Origin: Taxawa tesnikishii (nom. ined.)
Lineage: Eukaryota > Ascomycota > Dothideomycetes > Dothideales
NCBI GenBank assembly: GCA_030247885.1
Contig: JAPDRO010000005.1
Span: 1,302,001 to 1,366,000 of the forward strand
Direction of reading: 5' to 3'
Length of the DNA stretch: 64,000 nt
Position numbers and translations under genes: made by a program. Below the pieces are notes generated by a model that searched no databases, had not been told where the DNA came from, and saw only the letters and a program-made list of their open reading frames with translations. The stretch's first letter is position 1, and every line of letters starts with the position of its first letter. Of this stretch, positions 11,144-23,386 are shown in pieces.

Positions 11144-12284
11144 ACACAGCGAAATTGAGACACGTCTGAGAGTCGAGGACAACGCACAGGTCAGCCTATA
11201 TCTGAAGGTTCTTCTGGTTGCCAGATACCATGCTCCAGCGCGTACGAGCACATATCGGCAATGATGGTGTACGAAAGCCCTACGCGCCGCATTACAGATT
11301 ACCAGAGCACATTTTGAGAACCCGCTACCGCCTCGTGTCGAAATCCGGAAGCGAGGGATTTGCCAGATACCTGGTATCCATTGCAAGGTCTTACAGGACG
11401 AGATTCCACAGTATCGACTATACACTCGCATCACAACTCGGATTGTCGATCTGACATGATGCTTCTATCGCCAACGAAGATTGTCGAAGACTTTTCGAAC
11501 ACCGCTGGAAGTATGGAAGAACCGTTACAGCGTTCACTCGCAGGCTATACATCACCGCCAGTCTATCCACGTCTGAGTCTACAATATCTGCCATCATGCT
11601 CTTCTTTGTAAGGCTTAGCAGGTCAAACATGTGCAGCAATACCAATTTATCGATTGTACTCGCCTACAATTGCACGAAACACCCATTGACTGGTTCTATC
11701 ACAAGCCAGGAAAACTTGAACTAGACTGCGTACAAAGAGCATGGACCGCTGTACCCAAGAGCGCAAACGCAATGGGTCACATTTTTTCTCGTATGCCGCC
11801 TACACCTCGGCTTGAGTATGGGCGATGATCCTCGCCTGATTTCCGCTCGTTTCAGCGGTCAAGAAGTTTCGTACGCGAACCGGAAATGGCCATCTGGGGA
11901 GCGCCAACTATCCGCGTGACGACTAGCTCAACATCTTGACGCGTTTTTACGCAGAAGTTCTGCTCTGGTGGTATGGGAACTTGTTTGGGTGCTCATTCGT
12001 TGCGATCATTGCGCCGCCGAGAGTTGGGCAGCTGTACATTCCTATCTGGACCTGTTTTTTGCCCTGGCTACAAGAGCTCTCGCCGTTATAGTATGTCTAC
12101 GTATACCTCCTGTGAGTGACCCGACACACTAACAGACCGCTCACGAACTCTCCAGTGTGTTGTCGGCGTCCGTCGAGTATGTTCCTGATTGTGAAGATCC
12201 ACATCAACGAAGGCAGGATCATAAGATGAAGCTGATGCGCCCTCTACAGGGCCCCTCGAAGATGCTCAAGTAAGCCACCTTCCG
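11144..12284. other. Intergenic with unidentified coding-like scraps
   Basis: Short plus-strand pieces look coding, for example PPRVEIRKRGICQIPGIHC near 11320, and LLWWYGNLFGCSFVAIIAPP near 11970, which resembles a membrane segment. No continuous frame or confident family emerges. The 3' half may belong to the transporter relic that follows. Confidence 0.3.
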
Positions 12285-12600
12285 GCCACTTCCGTATGGC
12301 TTCTTGGTCGGTGTAGCATCCCCAATCGTTGTCATCCTTCCGAACAAAGCATTCCCTTAAGACTCCATCTCTGGAACGCGACAGTTCTTCTTCTCCTGTC
12401 TGGCCAATCTTTACGGAACGTCAGCACTGGCTGCACTTCAGCGTTCCCCGGCAGTTTCGTCGTCATGTACTACGCTTTCCGCTACCGTCCGGCACTGTGA
12501 GCCATGCACAACTACTCGCTAGGCGCGGCATTTGATGCAGGCTACAATATAAACTTGTTGCTTATCTGCCTGTCATTTGGCTCGGCGAAGCTTTTTCAGT
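12285..12600 (+). pseudogene. Relic of an oligopeptide transporter (OPT family), C-terminal part
   Basis: Pieces in order match the last membrane segments of fungal OPT proteins: YGFLVGVASPIVVILP, then PLRLHLWNATVLLLLSGQS, then SFVVMYYAFRYRPAL, then AMHNYSLGAAFDAGYNINLL. The family consensus here is a GxLIGxxxPIPFWLLxxxFP segment, an NYxxWxxxGFxFxYxIRRR segment and KYNYVLSAALDAG. At least two stops and one frame change interrupt it. One stop stands where the conserved Trp before the 'YNY' motif is expected, as from TGG to TGA. The N-terminal two thirds are not recognisable. It is clearly non-functional. The family call rests on pattern, not a search. Confidence 0.45.
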
Positions 12601-12817
12601 GTGCCCAACTAGTGGAGAGATAACGCGGATAGCAGTGAGTGGCATTTTGCTTTATGATGAGGCTGGACAATGACCCGGAGAGTGTGAGTAGTAGGGACTA
12701 GCGATGTAGCCCATCAAGAGCTGAAACAGGATTGTTTTACAGGCAACTCTAAAATACAGCATGGCAGATAAATTCGTCTCTCATAAAGGCATCGTGTTTG
12801 TAGGCCGTGTCGCCACT

Positions 12818-13343
12818 CTAGTTCATTCCTGAATAGCGGTATCCCACAGCAGTGTGCGTCCAGCCGGTGCGCTCCTCTAGTGGTTTCCAAGTCTCCACGA
12901 TTTCCTTTTCGACCTGTCATCCCGTCAGTACCAGTCACGCCCAATGAAACAACGATGGCACTTACGTCCTTCTTTCCTTTCCCCTGCATCTCCTCATCTT
13001 TGAGCCTCTGCCTCAAAAGCTCAAGGCCTTCCTCGCTGCCTTCAGGCTCCGTGCCACAGTACTTTCCCTTCGCGTCGCGTGCCCAAAACTGTTCGTACTC
13101 GACGCGCGGCATCCGCACGAATTGCGTGTGACGTCCGGCTTCGAAGTCTTGCATCTTTTTGTACGCATCGCTCATGCGTCTGAAGACATTGCGCTTCTTC
13201 GGAGACGAATCCTCTTGCTTTGGCTCCAAGGACTCGATTATCTTAGTCGGGATGGCGGCGATGACGATGTCGTCGTCCGCGGATACGGAGACGCTACCGC
13301 GCGGGACATTGACGAGCGGTTGGTAGTCTTCGTGCTTGCCCAT
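12818..13343 (-). CDS. Conserved-looking hypothetical protein, 157 aa
   Basis: Two exons, 13343-12966 and 12913-12818, are joined by a GTAAGT..ACAG intron. The splice gives 158 codons including the stop. The protein starts MGKHEDYQPLVNVPRGSVSV and has a basic stretch SPKKRNVFRRMSDAYKKMQD. It continues with RMPRVEYEQFWARDAKGKYC and ends EERTGWTHTAVGYRYSGMN. No signal peptide, membrane segment or known domain is visible. Good codon use, a clean intron and an unbroken frame support a real gene. I do not recognise the family. Confidence 0.65.
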
Positions 13344-14413
13344 CTTTGTTTGTTCTGTATGGTATTGGATGCTCTGGGTGGGTTTATTTGGGACCAACAG
13401 TTGCTATGGAACAGGAAGACTGACTGCGCGGGGCCTGTTATATCTGCGCGAATGACTGAGAAATAGGGTCCGGAATACGAGGGAGTTGTATCTGTTGTCG
13501 GGTGACCGGCTCAGCCTCAGCCTCGTTGATACCTGGATGTGACTAGTAGGATGCAGCCGTTCACATCCGTCGACACGGATTGATCTGACCATCGATCAAC
13601 ATGGCTGCGGCGTGCTTTGCCTTGTGACGATCGAGCCCTTTGTCTGTAGATCCCCGCCTTAGCCCCCGCTCTCCTCCATTCGTTCGGTAAATCGGCAGCC
13701 GGTGTCTCGGCGCTATTATTCTCCGGGTGTCATAGAGATGCTCCTCAGAAGACAGTCTTACGCGACCTCGAGGATTCTGAAGCTCGTTACAGGACATCTG
13801 GAAACGTCACAGATTCTGGTGGCTTGTAGTCGGCTGCGGTCGGCCTCTTCAGTGTTCTCGTTATGGTGTAGATGGCGTTCAGGTCGATAACGTACCGTAT
13901 CGGCGGGAGACAGTTAGTGTTCGGGTTGAGGTCTATCAAAGACACGTTCAATTTCATCGGACTGATACTAACGAAAACTTGGAGAAGTAGCGTAACTGTA
14001 GTTTCACTATCAACAGAACTTGTCTATCAAAAGAACAAAGTTGTTACACGGACCTATACCAAACTGTAGCGAGTCAGGATGTCGTGAGGTGCTAGCTGCC
14101 TCCGGAATGTGCAACGCACCCCTCCGTATTGCACGCTCTTTTCTCCCTGCACCTTCGCCTTCACCCAATACTGACATCTATGCAAATTCCTACCGTTACT
14201 TCCACATCGCCTTCATGTAGCACGGCGGCGCGTAATATGTGCTTCATACCACATCAAACCGCGCTGTCACTGAACACGTCACAGCTCGTCATACCATTCC
14301 TCCCCTCATCCATGTATAACAACACCGAAAGTGAAGACCTGCATTGTAGTCGTTCTGTTCCTATCGAAACACCGAATCTCTACCAGAAGTGCTGTCGAAA
14401 ACCGGTCACTAAA
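13344..14413. other. Intergenic, no gene recognised
   Basis: Only short ORFs occur on both strands. The frame of the next gene is open back to 14129, but homologues start near 14414, so 14129-14413 is probably leader. I see nothing else in it. Confidence 0.4.
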
Positions 14414-15555
14414 ATGCCAGCTGTCGGGAAAATCAGCCCGTTTCCTTTCTACGGCAACTGGGCAGGACATCCCATATCCGACCTGTCCGCTTTCTATTCC
14501 TTGATCAAGTCCGAACGCCCCGGCAAACCCATTGTGTATCTCGCAGGCGATTCTTCGTTGGACAACAAGGCCTGGGTCCCTTCTGCCGGAGCCGGTGGCG
14601 AACCTCTACCTGTGGATGTCCCCGCCATCTACAAATCCTTCCTGGATCCGCCACGGCCAAAGCCAGATGTCGGTTTCTGGTTGAACCATTTCCTCGGAAG
14701 TAAAGCGACAGTTCTGAATACAGCAGTGGAGGCGTCACTGCTTCGTGACCGCGACGCCGGGTTGCTGGCTCACGACGAGTTCATCCGAGATCATATAGGT
14801 GCAGAAGATGTGCTAGTCGTCTCCGTCGGTGCGAATGATATCGCCTTAAGTCCGACTGCGACAACTGCACGCCATATGTTCCAGCTGGCATGGCTGAGTT
14901 CACGACGTTCGATTGACCAGGGCACCGCATCGTCGCTGGGCTACTTCAAGACCATGTTTTGCGATCAGACCCAGGCGTACATTTCGCGCATCACCGAGAA
15001 GCAAAAACCCAAGGCCGTCATTGTCTGCATGATTTACTACCCACTCGAAGCTGGAGCCGGCCAGACCAGCTGGGCGGATGCTCAATTGAAGGTGCTGGGA
15101 TATAATAGTTATCCTGGGCAGCTGCAGGCTGCGATTAAGAAGATGTATGAGCAGGCGACCTCGAACATCAAGATCCGAGGGACTACCGTTGTACCTTGTG
15201 CACTGTTCGAATCGATGGATGGCAAAACCGCGGACGATTACACCGCAAGGGTCGAGCCGAGCGTGCAGGGTGGGAAAAGATGGCTGCCCAGCTCAACACC
15301 GCTCTGGACGCTATTCTTTCTCCCCTCAGTGAAAGATTCGTGGAGCAAGATCAGCATATTCGCTTTAGTGGGCGCTTCATCTGCCCCCACCAGATCGGCT
15401 GTATCGCCACTCTTAACACCTACATCTCGCATACAATTGTACTCTCGGTGTTCCATCAACAACGCTTCCGTCACATCAACAGTACACCGTGTTATATGCC
15501 TCCTGTCATCCAGATCTTACTGAGCAGGGGCTCAAGATTTGACCGTGGCGACTGA
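14414..15555 (+). CDS. SGNH/GDSL-type hydrolase
   Basis: Probable intracellular SGNH-fold esterase. From ATG 14414 it reads MPAVGKISPFPFYGNWAGHP and has no signal peptide. Block I is IVYLAGDSSLDNKAWV with the likely nucleophile Ser. VVSVGANDIALSPTA is the block III-like GxND segment. A later part reads PKAVIVCMIYYPLEAGAGQ, and the catalytic His is not certain. The frame breaks at the A run 15275-15278. With one more A the protein continues GGKKMAAQLNTALDAILSPL, as the family does, and stays open to 15555. The true carboxy end may be nearer 15370 because the last 60 residues look non-conserved. The frame is also open upstream to 14129. Confidence 0.75.
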
Positions 15556-17551
15556 AACGTCCAACGCATTGCTCACAACCCAATCCGCAGCACAAGCCTG
15601 TCTCTTTCGGCGCGCTCTCGACCAAGATATGGGCGAGGACCGTGCCCGGAGTCTCTTCGATTCCGGAACCGTCGATATCGACCCCACGATCTGTAGTTCG
15701 GTTGCAGGTACCTCATTCTCGAAATAACAGTTGGGTGCTTATACTCTGGAAGAATGCGAATCGGACAGCGCATGATATGCACTGTCTCGCCAATTGCAAG
15801 CACCTGGACAGTGCGGAATGTACCATGACAGTATACCTTTTCTTCTAAGTACCTCTGCTCCAGTACCTACTCCGAGCCGGTGAATCTGTGCTGACGAAGA
15901 CCCAGTTCTGCGGACATGGCTCCAATTCTGAGCCTCAAGACCAGGCTGTATCTCCATCCATGGATGGACACTTGAGAGAAGGGCTCAGTGCGGTATCATC
16001 CTACGATATTAGATACACCATGTAGACATGTACATACCGCTATGCCGTCATCTTATTTCGTCCAAAACCCCATGTGAACCTGTTTCCAATGCGACCCATG
16101 AATTCATCAACCCCCAAAGACGCTCATATGCCTTACGCATCCCCGTCCAGCGTTTCAGAGCCCTTCACATACAGTACAAGCCTCCGCCGGGACAGAAACT
16201 ATCTCCCCAGCGCTTCGGCGCCGCAATTGACGGCAATCTAAACTGTCGCACAGGTGCCCCGTCTGAAGCTATCCGGGAAGGTGGAATCCTGCATCAGCTG
16301 ATCGACCTCACCCGCAAGCGAGATCTGTTTCGTCCAATTTGCTCCGATTGGTTGTTGGGTGGCATCCAGGCAAGTGGCAGTTATGATACACGTGACAGCT
16401 AGGCTGGCATTGGGCGAAGCTTGGTCTAGTTCGCGTGCGAACCAAAGGTTCTTTGGTCGGATGAAGCCTCGGAAACCCGCGCCGGGGTGCTCAACGGAGA
16501 TCGAGGGCGCCCCGAACGGGGAGCGAGCGGCGTTTCCGCAATCGAGGACGGTAGTGGGACTGTGTGGGATAGTACTCCGGTTCGCTAATTTGGAAGAGGT
16601 GGCCCGCTCGCCGACGCAGTTGCAGCACAGACCGTTGTTATGTTTCAGGGGAGGAACGCTGAGAGGCAAGGCGAGTACGTTCTCGAACTGATGGAGATGT
16701 TCGGCTGACGTTTTTAAGAAGAGGAAACGGGCAGCGGAGACGTGCAAACGCCTTACGTCTGCGCTTGCATTGCAGCATGTGCCCTGTGGTTTCCTGCGAC
16801 AAATGCTATGTAGATGGAGCGGACGAAATGGCAGCAGCAAGTTGTGTCTCGTACAGGATGACGAGCGCCAAATGTCTTACAGTAGGCATTGTGATATGCG
16901 TCTTCGAATGGTTCTGTTTTGGTTGCTGGCCTTTAGCCTCTGCCCTCTGAACAATGGTCATGGCGAGGACACCTTCGCGTTTGTATACAGCTCGGGGCCG
17001 TTTTCATGAACTCGATCGCTTCGCATTCCCGTCCGGTTGGGAGGACCCTGACCTGCCAAGATGGCCTCTACAGAATGCAAAGATCGATTGTCACTGAGTC
17101 TTCAGCCCGTCGTGAGAGGACTCTGGACCAAGGTACCGCGAAAGCAGCTACCCTGCATGGGAAAAGGGGTGTAGCGTGAACTCCATTCGTTCATTGCAGG
17201 CCGACGGTGAGCACAATACGGGCTATGCGCATAGAAAAACACTGAACGTAAATTCGATGGTCTGTTCCGGCTTGTAACATGGCATAGGCTAGTGGCGTTG
17301 GGGTGCGACCTTACTTGATACAGCACGAAGGTTTGCTCCAGGAGACATTTGAACATGGCCGTCTCCCTGCACCAGAGTTCTGCCTGAGGAGACCATTGGG
17401 AATCTTCAAAGAAAGATCGAACGTACGGATTGCGAAGAATAGCGTCCCACAAACGGTCATTCCGCGGTGTCCGGTGTCCGTGACGAAAGCCTGCCTAACA
17501 AAAAGCAGAAAAGCATGGAAGCCTGCTGTGAGCTCTGTCTGATCGCCTAGA
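15556..17551. other. Two-kilobase stretch without a convincing gene
   Basis: The largest ORF is 200 codons on the minus strand at 16238-16840, with no domain. A minus-strand piece near 17310-17450 (WDAILRNPYVRSFFEDSQW followed by a GTAAGG donor) looks coding but has no partner exon I can defend. It may be remains of accessory genes around the HET locus. Confidence 0.3.
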
Positions 17552-19415
17552 TCAGTATGTACTCCGATATGGAAGCGTAGTCGATAAGCCCCTTGAGTCG
17601 AATCGGTAACTGTAGTCGCCTTCCATAGGGAAAACGGGACCTGGGAATGTGTATCGCCCGGTATCTGCTGGTTTAAGCAAAAAGGGCAACGGGCTCAACC
17701 ACGTCTCGGCTAATATATCCCCCAGCTCAGCCTGATCAGATGTGTAACCACGAAACAGGCGTTGTTCCATTGTTGTTGCATTCTGAGCAGGTGATCGCAG
17801 ATCTGGGGCCACTTCCACGTACAGCTCATTTGTTTGCGCATAAAGTACGTAGAAGATGCATTGCTGAGGCTGTCCTGGGAACCTGGGGCGTACTTTCTTA
17901 GGATGGCTGTTGGATTTGCTTTCTTGTCCTTCGAAGTGACAGAAACCTTCAGATGACATTTCTTCTTCGGGCGCAGAGCTAGTCTCGTCGGCGATGAAAG
18001 AACTGAGAATGGCGCAAGTAGCACCACGAATCACTAGTTCACCCGACCCATCACGGCTGCGGCGTACGAAGCTCATGACAGGACGCTCGTTATGGCCAAG
18101 GATTTTATGCTCGTCCTGTAATAACTTGAGCAGTGTAGTGAGCCTTGGGTCTTCTTCATGGCCGTCATCAACCGCACCGGTTTCGATGTAGAGGAGATCT
18201 TCAATAGACCCACCATCCAGCATGATATCGTAGTGAGGCGAGGCCCAATTGACCACCCATGTAGGCATGGCGGAGGAAGTAGGCCGTCGCATGAAATTGT
18301 GGCATAGCACGCCATATGTCACTTCCGAGTGATGGACGAGGTATCTAGCGATGTCCTCGAAGACTTCGGCCACGGTTTTGGTGTAATCGACATGGACGAC
18401 TCTTCCATGGCAGACGCCTGAAATTCGTAGGTCTGCAGTGGCAGTACCAGTCATACCGAGCACGCCGTACACCTTGTCCCAAGGATCCATTTTTCCGAAA
18501 TCCGTTGAAGTCACCAGGGTTTCTAGCAGATCAAGATGATGGCGGCTGAGGGACTTCCTGCGTCGGAAATCTGCGAGTATAGGGATGTGTTCCCAAGTCA
18601 AACAACTCTCAATCTCGAATTCATTGATAGAATACGTTGGCTCCAACTGACGTAGGAGCTGGAGAATGGCCAACAGAGCTTCTGCGTCTACAGCGTAGGT
18701 ACCGCAAGCAACAAGTAGTTCTCTTGCAGCAAACACTTCCTGACGAACCCAAGTTCTCCGGAACAATCGCCGAGCGAAGAGTGCTCTACAAGCTATCCAC
18801 AACTTTCGGAGAGTATACAAACATTCAGGTCGGTGAGCGAGCTTAGTCTCTGGGTGTCCATGGATCATGTATTCAAATGCAAGATTGCTGTGCGCGTCAG
18901 ACTCGTCTAACCAAGCCACAACCCTCCAAGCGCTCTCGAAGACGCTCATCATATGTCTGACTTGCTCGGCTTTCTCTCTGTTGTCGTTCTGGTTGATGCA
19001 AAGTGCATCAACCCAGATTTAGCGAGGGCCTTTTGACAGACGGAGCTGGCGCAGCGCGGCATATTGATTGGGTGTAATCGCACATGGTGCTCCATCGAGT
19101 CGTATCAGTTTCGTGGGCCTCGCACCCTCCCAGGTGTATGACAGTGCCGTATCGAATGAGTTCGCGGGAATCCTCAAGGATCACTCTCTATGATCGTTTG
19201 GCAACAAGAAGGGCGCACTCAACCACCTCGTCACTCTCTCCAGGCAAGAGACGCAATATTCTAAATTGACGTCTGGAAGGGTCGGATGCTAGTAGACGTT
19301 GCAGTCTGCTGAGGCACCTCGCAAGGTAAGCGTATTGTCCGTGTGTTGCTGTTGTATGAACTGGACCAATTCGCAAGTCAACATGGGGAATCGCATGCAG
19401 GGAAGTCTTCCGCAT
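17552..19415 (-). pseudogene. Decayed HET-domain gene
   Basis: A heterokaryon-incompatibility type gene. The block 18952-17552 is one open frame of 466 codons containing MSVFESAWRVVAWLDESD, RLFRRTWVRQEVFAARELLV and DPWDKVYGVLGM, typical of the later part of HET proteins. Upstream, SRRQFRILRLLPGESDEVVE, ALSYTWEG and IWVDALCINQNDNREKAEQV are the standard first HET motifs in the right order and spacing. They are separated by about three breaks (stops and a frame change) in the 5' third. The 3' part is intact, so decay is recent or partial. An annotation pipeline may call only the 466-codon block. The HET assignment is firm; the claim of non-function assumes the sequence is right. Confidence 0.75.
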
Positions 19416-19859
19416 CTACAGTAGCATCTGCACCAGAGATACGAGCCAAAACCATAGGGCGGCAGGCGCTACAAGCGTCATGCTCAGCGCCCTGCTTGTC
19501 AGTGAACGTGATACGGTGGGCTTCATGATCCCCTCGGATACACCAGCGTCTCTGCTTCTCCAGGTCGTCCGGGCTTTCATGCCATTGCCCTTCGCGGCAG
19601 TACCCGCAGATGGCGCCTTCCGATTCCACTTTCAGCACGCAGCTCGTGGCACTTTGCAGACAAAACAAGGCAAGCCTCGCTGTATTTCCTGACCGTGGGG
19701 CGGATTGTCGGTATGCCAGGCGAACACACCGTCATCGCAGTTATCGTCGAGAAAGCAGTCATCGAAAGACGCAGAAGACGCGGCGGACGCAGATCCATCA
19801 GCGCTTTCAAGTGTATCTCTGCGGCTTGGTAGTGCAGGTGAGCCATGATCCAAATTCAT
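19378..19859 (-). CDS. Hypothetical Cys-rich protein (uncertain)
   Basis: Two overlapping minus-strand frames may form one gene. The first runs from ATG 19859 (MNLDHGSPALPSRRDTLESA) to GLPCFVCKVPRAAC. The second continues VESEGAICGYCREGQWHE, RRWCIRGDHEAHR and HDACSACRPMVLARI and ends at 19378. The repeated Cys-x2-Cys pairs suggest a metal-binding fold, but I cannot name one. They connect only if a single-base error lies near 19650, which would be consistent with the rest of the window. It abuts the start of the decayed HET gene. Confidence 0.35.
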
Positions 19860-20423
19860 GACCAAAGAAGGAAAGCAGAGGGAACCCAACGTTTCTAAAG
19901 GAAACACGCTCACCGCCCAGCTCAGCTTGAGACTGGCGAGGAAGGTAGCCTCGAGGTCTTCCGACGGAAAAAAGGCACTGCGATGTTTGCTGCTGCTTCC
20001 GTTGGCACGCTTGCCCTTGTTCGAAGAAAGACAGTCACATCCTGATATCCGCCTTTCCTGCCGCAGCAATGTAAGAGATGACATATGATAAGTGCTCGAG
20101 TCGGCTGACGGATGAGATGAATTGTTTCGATAAGATAAGCTGAGGCTCTGCGGGCCGAGCCATCGATCAGAGGTGAGATTGCCAAAGAACCGGTGACGCT
20201 TCTTGCTGCTGGCTTCACTTGAGCGCGTTCCTGAACGAAGAACACCAAACACCACCAACCACCAAACCAACACCCACCCTGACGACTCTCGTACCTCCAG
20301 CACATCCGGTCTTCGAACCGATACCTTGATCGTCTCAAACTCAACTACTACCCGCCCACAACCCCTTCGTCGCCTTTTCACCCCTTAACTTGGCCTCACG
20401 CGCTTGGAGCGCGATTCTCCACC
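19860..20423. promoter_or_regulatory. Upstream region of the PHD gene
   Basis: These 564 bases include a pyrimidine-rich, ORF-poor stretch just before 20424 that looks like a 5' leader. A minus-strand ORF crosses it without a recognisable domain. Confidence 0.35.
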
Positions 20424-23386
20424 ATGCCCGCTAGAAAGCGCGGTAGGCAGGAAGCCGAATTGGATGTCACCACAATCGAGGAGCCTCAGCACAATGATAC
20501 CCTGCACAAGTTGCGTAATATGTGGGAATTTGCCAGCCTCATGCAATATATCTTTCTTTTCGGAAAAGCCGTCAAGATAGATGAAGATTTGGATATTGAG
20601 GTGTGTATTCCGGATAACCATGCCACCTTTTACTTGTAGGCGTGTTGAATAGGTTGTTAATCACGATTCAATGACAGGAACTTGAGACGGAGTGTCTTAA
20701 GCCTACGCCTTCCGAGATTCTCTCTCAGACCGGCCTTGCCCTCCTGAAATATGTCTCCTCTCACAGAGGCCTCACGTATGCTCACACCCCTCTTCGCTGC
20801 ACGCACTGTCATCTACTGATGCTTACAAGACCCGAAATCTTCGACGAGTACACGCGGCGGCAATACCTGGCCAAGGCTCCCCAGCGCAACCCCTTTGGTG
20901 ACGAGGAGGAACCAAAAAGTTCAACGACTTCGATGTCTTCACCAAAATACGCGTGCTGCAACAGCTGTCGACCTGGACCTTTGGAAATGCTGATCGCATA
21001 CGCGGACAGATGGAGGAGAAGGACAACGAGCAAACATCCTGGGTAAGTCGCACATCCGCTTGCATGCCGCTTCGTCACAAGCTCACATTCACCTAGCGTA
21101 TGGAGCCTCAAGGCTGGGATGCTGACGATCGCGCTTACTTCCTGCTCGACGATGATCGTCTTTACCGACGTACCGATGCCCCTCCGCCACCCGAGCCCAA
21201 GCCAAAAGCGAAACCGAAGGCTAAGAAGCGGACATCCACACGCTCGAGCAAGCGCAGAAAGCTGTCCACACCCCTACCAGAGAGTGAAGCGGAGGAAGAC
21301 GGTGATGTGGAAGAGAAGAATGGCGATGCAAAGCAAGAGAACGGTGTTGAGGATGACGGCTTCGGCGGCATGAAGTGGGAATGCATCGCCATCACGCTGG
21401 AAGACTACCAAAACTTCCTTGAGTCCATCCGCAAGAGCCGTGATCCCAACGAAAAGGCGCTGCACAAATTCATCACGAGCGATGTCTTGCCGATCATTGA
21501 GAAACGGGCAGAGGCGCAAAGACAAAAGGCGCTAAGGAAGCAGCGGGAGTTGGAGACTTTGCAGAAGATGGCCACCGCTAAGCGCTCCAGTAGGCTTGCA
21601 GGCAAGGCGGAGCAGAAGAAGCATGAAGAAGAGGCAGCTGCAGCTGAAAGGAAGCGGCAGGAAGAACTGGCAATGGCTCATCGTGAGCAAGAGCGTCAAA
21701 GGAAAATGGAGGAGGTGGGTTGTGCTGAGTGTTTTACATTCGTACAAACAGCTGACTCGTCGCCAGGCTCGTGAATCTCGCATGCTTACCCGTGAACAAC
21801 GCCTGAAGGAGCGTGAGGTGAAACGTATCTTGCAGGAGGAGGAGCTTGCCAAACTCGAAGAGCAGCGCAACAACCCGGATCAGAGCGAGGCTAGGATGTC
21901 CGAGAGGAACCTGAAGACCGAAATGGAGAAGCGGCAGAAAGAGTTGGACAAGCTGGCCGAGGAAGAAGATAATTGGTTCTTCGACTGTTCTGTTTGCGGT
22001 ATGCATGGCGAGAACCTGGACGACGGAACCCACAGTATTGCCTGCGAAAGATGCAACATCTGGCAACACTCTAAATGCCACGGCATCAAGCAAGAACGGG
22101 CTGAAAGGGATGACTTCCATTTCATCTGTGGAGATTGTCGGAGAAAGGAGGAGGACGCTAAGAAGCCCAAGATCCCGCCTCTCCGACTGCGCGTGGGCTC
22201 TTCCCCACAGATGGAGCGCTACGACAGCCGGCCAAGCAGTGCGCAGCAGACCAACGGTACACCTCAGCCTGGATCACTGGACGCCAGGCCGCTTGACAGA
22301 GTGCATGTCTACCAGCGCCCCCGAGTGCGACTGAGCTGACACCGAGGCGGGCTTCTGGTATCATGGATGGCCCAGCTCTTTCTCCCCAAGGCCAAAGCCC
22401 TGGTCCTCCAGGATATCGCCCGACTGGACATCCTCAGGTAGGAGCTCCGCAACAACCATGGCGTGGTAGTGTTCTTCCACCGCCGCCAAGGCCTACCTCA
22501 GCTGGTTATACCAGCTCCCCGCCTCCGCCTATGCAGGCGGTCAGGAATGGTTACGCTGGATCACCACCGCCATTCCAGCTGCATCAGCAGGCCCATGCAG
22601 GTGCTGTGGCTTCATCAAATTTACATCAAGCGCCCCACGTCCAACAAACCAATGGGTCCACGAACGGCACCCCTTGATGGGCCCTCCTCACCATACAAGC
22701 ATGCTTCCTCCCGGCCCAGCAGCTCCTACAGCAATCAAAGACAACCATTGATGAACGGGTCACAATCACCGACGAAGTCCCGCACTTCGATGTCACCACC
22801 ACATTCAAGCCCCCACTTGCCTCAAACAACTCCACACCAATACCCACCCAGCCTCTCCTTCCCGCCCCCGTCTCAAAGTCCCTATACCTCCTTCCCTCCG
22901 CCAAACCACGAATACCACCAGCGAGCAGCCGGCTACTCGCCTGTCAAGCAGCCTTCCTCGTCCCCACAACATCATTACCCTCAGCCTTCCGCAGTTGCTG
23001 CGACTCCCACTCAAGGCTCTTCCTTCAACTCCACCGCCACTCCACAGCAGGCCATCCAACCTTCTCCGCTACATCCTTCGCCAGCATTCTCGGCTTTTGC
23101 CACCGGCCTCACTTCGAGCCCGTACACCGCCGTCCCTCCTCTCGGCACCGGGCCGGTCATCCCAACGAAGCACGACGCAACCCCAGCCCCGTTGCCGAGG
23201 CCCACATCCAGACACGGAGAAGGGACGCCAGTGGTGCCGCCAATTGCGGCCCTGAGCCCCAGCCCAAGCTTTGCGGCTCAAGGGAGCTTGAAGCCCGTCG
23301 AACAACAGGTGGGCAGTATTCCCGTCAAGAAGTTGCCGGAGCAAACGCCGGAAAGCTCGCAGGACACGGTCATGAAGGACGGTTAA
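20424..23386 (+). CDS. DDT/WHIM and PHD-finger chromatin protein
   Basis: Large nuclear protein with exons 20424-20600, 20678-20775, 20830-21042, 21097-21714 and 21767-23386. The N-terminus has a DDT-like helix (WEFASLMQYIFLFGKAV). WHIM-like segments follow (KIRVLQQLSTWTFGNADRIR and RMEPQGWDADDRAYFLLDDD), then a basic/acidic stretch and a long Glu/Lys/Arg coiled coil. The PHD finger runs CSVCGMHGENLDDG, CERCNIWQHSKCHG and FHFICGDCRRKEE. The last 300 residues are Pro/Ser/Gln-rich. Such architecture belongs to chromatin remodelling or histone-reading factors, and the exact partner is unknown. Three single-base breaks occur: the A run at 20914-20918, near 22315 and near 22672. With two bases added and one removed the sum is 909 codons. 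Confidence 0.88.

Noticed and set aside
16238-16840. Minus-strand ORF of 200 codons
   Set aside because: No recognisable motif, composition close to what the GC content gives by chance, and no splice partners.
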